From assembly GCA_964017065.1 (NCBI GenBank), contig OZ024783.1:9685367-9749366 (forward strand): a stretch of 64,000 nt of DNA. Reading direction: 5' to 3'. Position numbers and translations under genes: made by a program. Origin of the DNA: Haliclona indistincta. Taxonomy: Eukaryota > Porifera > Demospongiae > Haplosclerida > Chalinidae. Every line of letters begins with the position of its first letter. The stretch's first letter is position 1. Shown here in pieces: positions 58,908 through 64,000 of this stretch. Under the pieces are notes generated by a model that ran no database searches, had not been told where the DNA came from, and saw nothing but the letters and a program-made list of their open reading frames with translations.

Positions 58908-59736
58908 ATGGAGGCAAAACAATATAGCTGCTACTTCTACTGGAATGAGCTTTTACCACTGATTGTCATCTCTTTTTGTTTGGTAATAGACATCTGTATA
59001 GTCGTAATTTTTTACTGCTACATATGGTCAAAAGCATTCAGACAATGGTTTACTCCTTTTGTTCTACGATTAACTCCTATTGTAGAACACGTGTTCAGTT
59101 TTATGCTGAAAAGTTACACTGACAAAGATGGCAAGAAAGCACATTCTATATGGAATTACAAAGTTCCAGAGAATTACATACTTGGACTGCTGGTCATAGT
59201 GATCAATCTGTTTCAAGTTGCTTTTACACAATTTTTGGATAACTTCGTATTCGAAGAAACACATGGTTGCACAGCTGATAAAACTCTTGACTGCTTTCCC
59301 AGTAATCCATCACTAGATACTCAGCGATTGGACTGCTACAACACAAGCTATTTGATGGAGAACAACATTACCTCCGTCATCTGCTACAGGCTTGTGCTCA
59401 ATCTAGGTACAGCTACTGGATCTGCACTTGGTACAGTGACAACCACTGCTCTGGTCATTTATTTACTCACTTTGTGACCGCATATCATGCCGTGTATGGA
59501 TAACAAGGTCAATAAAGATCTATTTAGCAATAGTAATAATTTCTGCTACTATCTTTATGTCTATTTATCAAGGCGCGGCAACTTCTACTGCAATAAAAGG
59601 AATAATAGTGTTCATGAGGAATTTTATCATAGGTTACGCATTAGCGTGCAGTACTTTATTCTTTCCATGGTACCAGTTCGAAAAGATTGAAGAAGACAAG
59701 GATGAAAGGGAACCGTTAATAGTGAAGACACTATAA
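58908..59736 (+). pseudogene. 5TM family member with one frameshift
   Basis: The frame from 58908 (MEAKQYSCYFYWNELLP) keeps three spans and the loop CTADKTLDC...LDCYNTSYLMENNITSVIC with the family spacing, then stops at 59477. From 59479 the next frame continues the alignment (RISCRVWITRSIKIYLAIV, then STLFFPWYQFEKIEE) to a TAA at 59734-59736. One base gained or lost near 59470 therefore separates a 275-residue protein. A TTATAAAA element lies about 80 bases upstream of the start. It could be a recent pseudogene or a sequence error. Confidence 0.82.
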
Positions 59737-60909
59737 GACTATGCGGCACTATTCAATACTACAAGTTTGGACTGTCTGCTATAAGTTATGTAACATTACT
59801 ATAATAATATTTTTATCACTCATTGTGTAGTTGATGCTTATAATGTTTTTGATTATTCATTGCTATACTTATTTGTAGATTTTGTAAAACAATACGACAA
59901 AGGCTCAGTGATACTGTTAGACAATGAATGTTAATAATCCTACACTGGGTTCTAACAGTCACTGGGTCTCTAGTAAACCTCGGGTACAAAATAAGTAAGC
60001 AACGCATTGCACTTCATTATGGCGTATCACATCGAGCACCAGACAAAAGTTCGAGTACCGATTGTCAAGCAGCTTTTATTTTTCTGCCAAAGCATCATAA
60101 ATCACCAGAGCATTTAATGAGATAGCGAGTCACAAAGTCATAAAATAACGGCCAGGTTGTGTATTGGTTTATAATTGCATTCTCAGACTACTAATAATTA
60201 TATTGAAAGTTGTCAACAACAAGATCCTTGTACTTGGCTGTCAATCGAGCACTGTTGCCAATAGATGAGAGAAAATTATCCTGAACCCATTTACATTGCT
60301 TTTTTCTCGGCTCTACCTGCCCCTTGACATTTTATCCAATGTCTCTCCGTTATTCTTTAACAGTATATAATTATTATTTCTGAATTATCTCCACCTACAT
60401 TATTATTGATACTAATTCTTTTGGATAAAAAGTAATTATTACAGAAAAATTAATATAAACCTGAATAAAACAGATCAATTCCTTTTACACTGATTGTACA
60501 AAAATCTGCTTTTAGTGAAATTTAAGTAGTCAGCATAAGTTTTAATGGATTTCTCTAATTATGCCTTGACGTAAAACCACCTACAGAACTTCACTGCTGT
60601 GACATACTCGTGATGTGTGAGGTCAAGGTGAGAACACTATGTTTGACAACTTGGCTAGGAAGTTAAGATTGTTCAAAACTGCAGGTAATGTTAGCCTAAT
60701 TCACTACTGAAAGATTTTGGACATACAAGATGAGCTTACAAGATTGTAAGTAAAAATCCAATCCAACACAAAAAGGTCAGTACTTATTATGTAAAATAAC
60801 AGTTTATTCTTGCTCACCAAAATAATTTGCTAATTCCAATGATAACAAAAATATACTGATACAGTTTTTTCTATAATTATTAGATACGGATACAGTTTTC
60901 AGATAAAAA
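59737..60909. other. Non-coding
   Basis: AT-rich spacer between 5TM genes. No coding, repeat or RNA structure recognised. Confidence 0.5.
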
Positions 60910-61755
60910 ATGGGGAATTTGCTGCCGCTATGTCCGAGTCAAAAGCTCTATCTTATTCAGTCTATACTTCTACAATTAGTTGTATTCACAGCCATAACTG
61001 TTGCCTGTATACCATATTTAAACAAACTGTTGTGGTGCTGTTTCAGACGAGTATGCAACAGACAGTTATGGAACAAACAATGGCTACAAAATAAAGTTGA
61101 TGCAGTGGTGGAACGTGTATTTGACAGAATCTTGACAAAGCATGGCAGTGAAGAAGAGGGAAATGTCTATACTGTAATGAACTACAAAGCTCCTCACAGC
61201 TACACAAATCTGTTGTTTCTCACTTTCATAATTTTGATTATCAGTGCAATCGTGCAATTTTGGGATGATTTTTTGCTTGAAGAATCATATGAATGCAGTA
61301 CAGAGACATTAGTTTGTTGCTATAGCGGTTCTTCAAAGTTTGACTGTTCAAATGCAACAGACAAAAACAATAATCCTGTCATCTGCCTCAAGTTTGTGCT
61401 CAAACTAGGAACTGCTACTGGATCTACTCTAGGTATAATAGGGACCATTGTGCTCACCATATTTGCCATTACTTGGTGTCTCCTGAAAATTTTCAAAGGC
61501 TCAAGACGAGGATGGTGGCGAGCACTACTCACTGTTTTCTTTCAGGTTACTGCAACACTGATAGTATTAGCAGCTACAATGGTATTGTGCAATCAAAGAA
61601 TGATGTTGTATCCCGGGTTCTCAACAAAACATCTTGAGAAACTAGCAGAAATTTATCACATAGGTCTATTAATATCAATCTATATCGTCTTTTTTCCTTG
61701 GAGAAAGTTTGTCAAGAATGATGACATACAAGAATACAATCCTCTTCAAGCTTGA
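60910..61755 (+). CDS. Intact divergent 5TM family member, 281 residues
   Basis: MGNLLPLCPSQKLYLIQ opens this second subfamily, which has a longer basic segment after span one (CCFRRVCNRQLWNKQWL). Shared features are VYTVMNYKAP, QFWDDFLLEESYECST, DCSNAT, VICLKFVLKLGTATGSTLG and the last span ending VFFPWRKFVKN. The loop is shorter and has an adjacent Cys-Cys pair (LVCCYSG) instead of the C-x7-C-x13-C-x15-C pattern. It is intronless and open throughout. Its downstream neighbour at 63177 is a close relative in the same orientation. Confidence 0.85.
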   Translation: MGNLLPLCPSQKLYLIQSILLQLVVFTAITVACIPYLNKLLWCCFRRVCNRQLWNKQWLQNKVDAVVERVFDRILTKHGSEEEGNVYTVMNYKAPHSYTNLLFLTFIILIISAIVQFWDDFLLEESYECSTETLVCCYSGSSKFDCSNATDKNNNPVICLKFVLKLGTATGSTLGIIGTIVLTIFAITWCLLKIFKGSRRGWWRALLTVFFQVTATLIVLAATMVLCNQRMMLYPGFSTKHLEKLAEIYHIGLLISIYIVFFPWRKFVKNDDIQEYNPLQA

Positions 61756-63176
61756 CTCTTGACATTGTGAAGATTACAACGAAGATGTCCAGACCAATTA
61801 TTTTTTTGTTAAATTGCAATCCTGTGTGCACACATGCATAGTGTAAAGTACATAAATAATATAGCATGCATCATCAATAAAAAATTATTCATGTGTATGT
61901 ATGTACACAGTTTACTGACAGTAGTACAAATTGTTTGTTATTTGTAGCACAAATCATTCATTGTCATATCTTTAACTCTATGTTTCTGTCCCTGGTACAC
62001 TGTCAAACTAAAATGAATGAATTCACTTAGAGCAATCAATTACCATAGCAACAGCTGTACTATGAATATAGCTAACTTGATTGTTAAGCTTCCGTAGCAT
62101 AGTAGCCAAGTGGTTTCTCACACTGACTAGTCCTCACTCTATTCATCTCAAGGCAAGAACATGCTGTTGAGCAGCTGTCATCATCACCACCCTCCTCTCC
62201 CTTTGATAATGGTAATATGAGTAAGTGACATGTGTTCTGTATACAATGTATGATTATTCCAATCACTTCGCTCATATGAGCGTGAAGAACACTTGGGCCA
62301 GCTATTCAGTTGGCAAGCTCCTTTGAGGCTGTATTATATTGTATTTGTTGGCTGTGTGCACTAATGCTACCTATCTAGCTGGTATGCATATTGGAGGGGC
62401 CTGCCTAGCAGGTAGGCCCATACACTCCCAAGATGTGCAACCTGGCAGGTTGTTGGTAGGTAATTCGCTCCTGTGGTTACAGCTGCAGACGGTCAGGGTC
62501 CTCCCAGAGGGGTAGCACACTGAAGTGTTATGCATGCATAAGCGTTGGCGGGTAAGAGCATTACATGCATGTGCTGACAGGGAGGACCATGGTGAGCACC
62601 ATTCATGGGTCTGTCGGGTAATACAGGCTGAGTGAGGGCCCTGGCTGTTCAAGCAAGTAGTAGAATCCATTGCTAAGCAAATTCTGATGGAGTGGCTCAT
62701 GTTGTTCGTTGCCAAACCTTCCTCCTTCCTCATAGAGGTGTCAGAGGAACAATTTGTAAAGTAACACCTTTGGACATTAAACTAGTACATTTCGTTTGGC
62801 AGCAATCTTAACTTCCTGTGTTCACGAGTTTGTCACAGTAGTCAGTTTAAATGTTATTTATAGTTGGTTTATGCAATACGTTAGTTAACGCTAGATTAAG
62901 CCCAGCTATTGCAAGATTTTTGGACGTATCAGATCTCAAGTTAAAATTTCCATAAGGTACGAGCAAGTGAGTGCACTTTAATTCATAATAATACAAGTAT
63001 CCAGTGCCTAGTACAGCCATAGATAAAAATAATGTTCTAGCAGTCACAGCTTCCAAAGTCAACTGAGCATTCTTCAAGTTAACTAAAATACACATGTATG
63101 GACGAATTTAAAGCATGCAAGACAAATTCAGTTTCTTGCTGTAAAATATAAGTCACAATTTCTTTCTTGTAGCTAA
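61756..63176. other. Spacer between two 5TM genes; minor open frames only
   Basis: A minus frame at 62275-62084 (containing KGEEGGDDDSCSTACSCLEM) and another at 62733-62371 lack recognisable domains or splice context, so neither is called as a gene. Confidence 0.4.
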
Positions 63177-64000
63177 ATGGGAGCTTTGGTGACCTGTCCA
63201 AATATTTCCATCTTCTTTGTATGTCAGGGGTTACTAATAGAAATATTACTACTTATGTCCATATTCAGTCCATGTATACTGTATTTGATCATTGTGATAT
63301 TGAAATGTTTCAAACGAATATGTAACAAACAACTATGGAACAAACAATGGCTACAGAAGAAAACTGACACAGTTGTGGAACACGTATTTGACAGAATATT
63401 GAAAAAACACAGAAGTCAAGAGGGTTATATTGTGCTGAACTATAAAGGTCCTCCTAACTACACAAATCTGTTGCTTTACGTGTTTGTTCTCTTGATTGCC
63501 TCTGCGGCAGTGCAATTTTGGGATGACTTCTTGTACGAAGAATCATATGGTTGTATTATAAACAGTGATATTTGTTGCTATAGACAAGATGTGATTCTAT
63601 CAGAAAATGTGGACTGTTCCAACACAAGTAATCTGAAGGAGAACATATTCAATCCAGTCATCTGCTACAAGTTTGTGTTCAGTCTAGGTAAAGCCTCTGG
63701 GGCTGCTCTAGGTATAATAGCAACCACTTCATTAATAATAGTTATAATAACTTGGTGTCTTTTAAAAATTTCTCATGGCTCAAAAAGAACAAGGTGCCGA
63801 ACAATATTCACGGTTTTCTTTCAGGTTACTACAACACTGGTAGTATCGATAACTACAATGGTACTATTGCTGCAAAAATTACATAGAATGGGATATTTTC
63901 CGTTCACAACAAAACAAATCGACAAATTAGCAGAAATGTATCCAATAGGTATTTTAATATCAATCTATATCGTCTTTTTTCCTTGGAGAAAGTTTGTCAA
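63177..64000 (+). CDS. Divergent 5TM family member, cut by the right edge
   Basis: ATG at 63177 opens MGALVTCPNISIFF, and the frame stays open to the window end (274 codons), reaching VFFPWRKFVK, so only the short tail is missing. It resembles the gene at 60910 closely: CNKQLWNKQWLQKKTDTVVEH, QFWDDFLYEESYGC, a Cys-Cys pair (DICCYRQ), VDCSNTSNLKEN and VICYKFVFSLGKASGAALG. The pair is a tandem duplication about 1.4 kb apart. Confidence 0.85.
   Translation, partial: MGALVTCPNISIFFVCQGLLIEILLLMSIFSPCILYLIIVILKCFKRICNKQLWNKQWLQKKTDTVVEHVFDRILKKHRSQEGYIVLNYKGPPNYTNLLLYVFVLLIASAAVQFWDDFLYEESYGCIINSDICCYRQDVILSENVDCSNTSNLKENIFNPVICYKFVFSLGKASGAALGIIATTSLIIVIITWCLLKISHGSKRTRCRTIFTVFFQVTTTLVVSITTMVLLLQKLHRMGYFPFTTKQIDKLAEMYPIGILISIYIVFFPWRKFV

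Noticed and set aside
62084..62733. Minus-strand frames at 62084-62275 and 62371-62733
   Set aside because: No domain, no paralog in the window and no convincing splice sites; could be a terminal exon but cannot be supported.

Overview
The window looks like nuclear DNA of an early-branching animal, most likely a demosponge (Amphimedon-like). This is inferred, not proven. The grounds are an ATM checkpoint kinase of animal type, very short introns (mostly 50-150 bases) with GT-AG borders, tight gene spacing, many microsatellites, abundant small inverted-repeat elements, and large families of lineage-restricted membrane proteins. There is no bacterial gene organisation, CRISPR array, rRNA or credible tRNA gene.

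Layout. 1-3043 (minus) is a partial copy of the C-terminal half of ATM, running off the left edge. 3703-4179 is a small chimeric secreted protein gene. 4744-10427 holds three broken copies of an orphan five-pass membrane protein family (called 5TM here), one split by a 1.27 kb mobile element. 11842-13792 (minus) is a four-exon orphan multi-pass membrane protein. 13.8-17.3 kb is a patchwork of inverted-repeat elements and a LINE remnant. 17336-21535 and 22446-31165 (both minus) are two more ATM copies in tandem, the second being the most complete. 31722-35361 is a large beta-helix plus multi-pass membrane protein gene with a frameshift and an in-frame stop. 36375-37271 is an intact 5TM gene. 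37.5-43.2 kb is mostly mobile elements, palindromes and satellites. 43.3-44.2 kb holds back-to-back gene fragments. 44946-47738 is an intact 930-residue beta-helix/multi-pass protein gene. 47996-49199 is a near-perfect 1.2 kb inverted repeat. From 50.9 kb to the right edge the 5TM family dominates: intact at 52141, 60910 and 63177 (cut by the window edge), damaged at 50892, 55090 and 58908, and relics at 53.6 and 58.0 kb.

The region has been shaped by repeated segmental duplication. ATM and the beta-helix gene were copied together as a head-to-head pair; ATM copies break at a GA microsatellite; the 3' end of one beta-helix gene was fused to the 5' end of another; blocks flanking 5TM genes recur elsewhere. 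Paralogous copies inside the window act as empty sites and so date several insertions relative to the duplications. No ATM copy carries the N-terminal HEAT-repeat half (about 1,590 residues in human), so none of them is a complete ATM gene here.

The best candidate for something undescribed is the 5TM family: at least eleven copies or fragments, most sharing a strictly spaced four-cysteine glycosylated loop and a conserved FPW motif in the last membrane segment, interspersed with beta-helix receptor-like proteins. I do not recognise its function.
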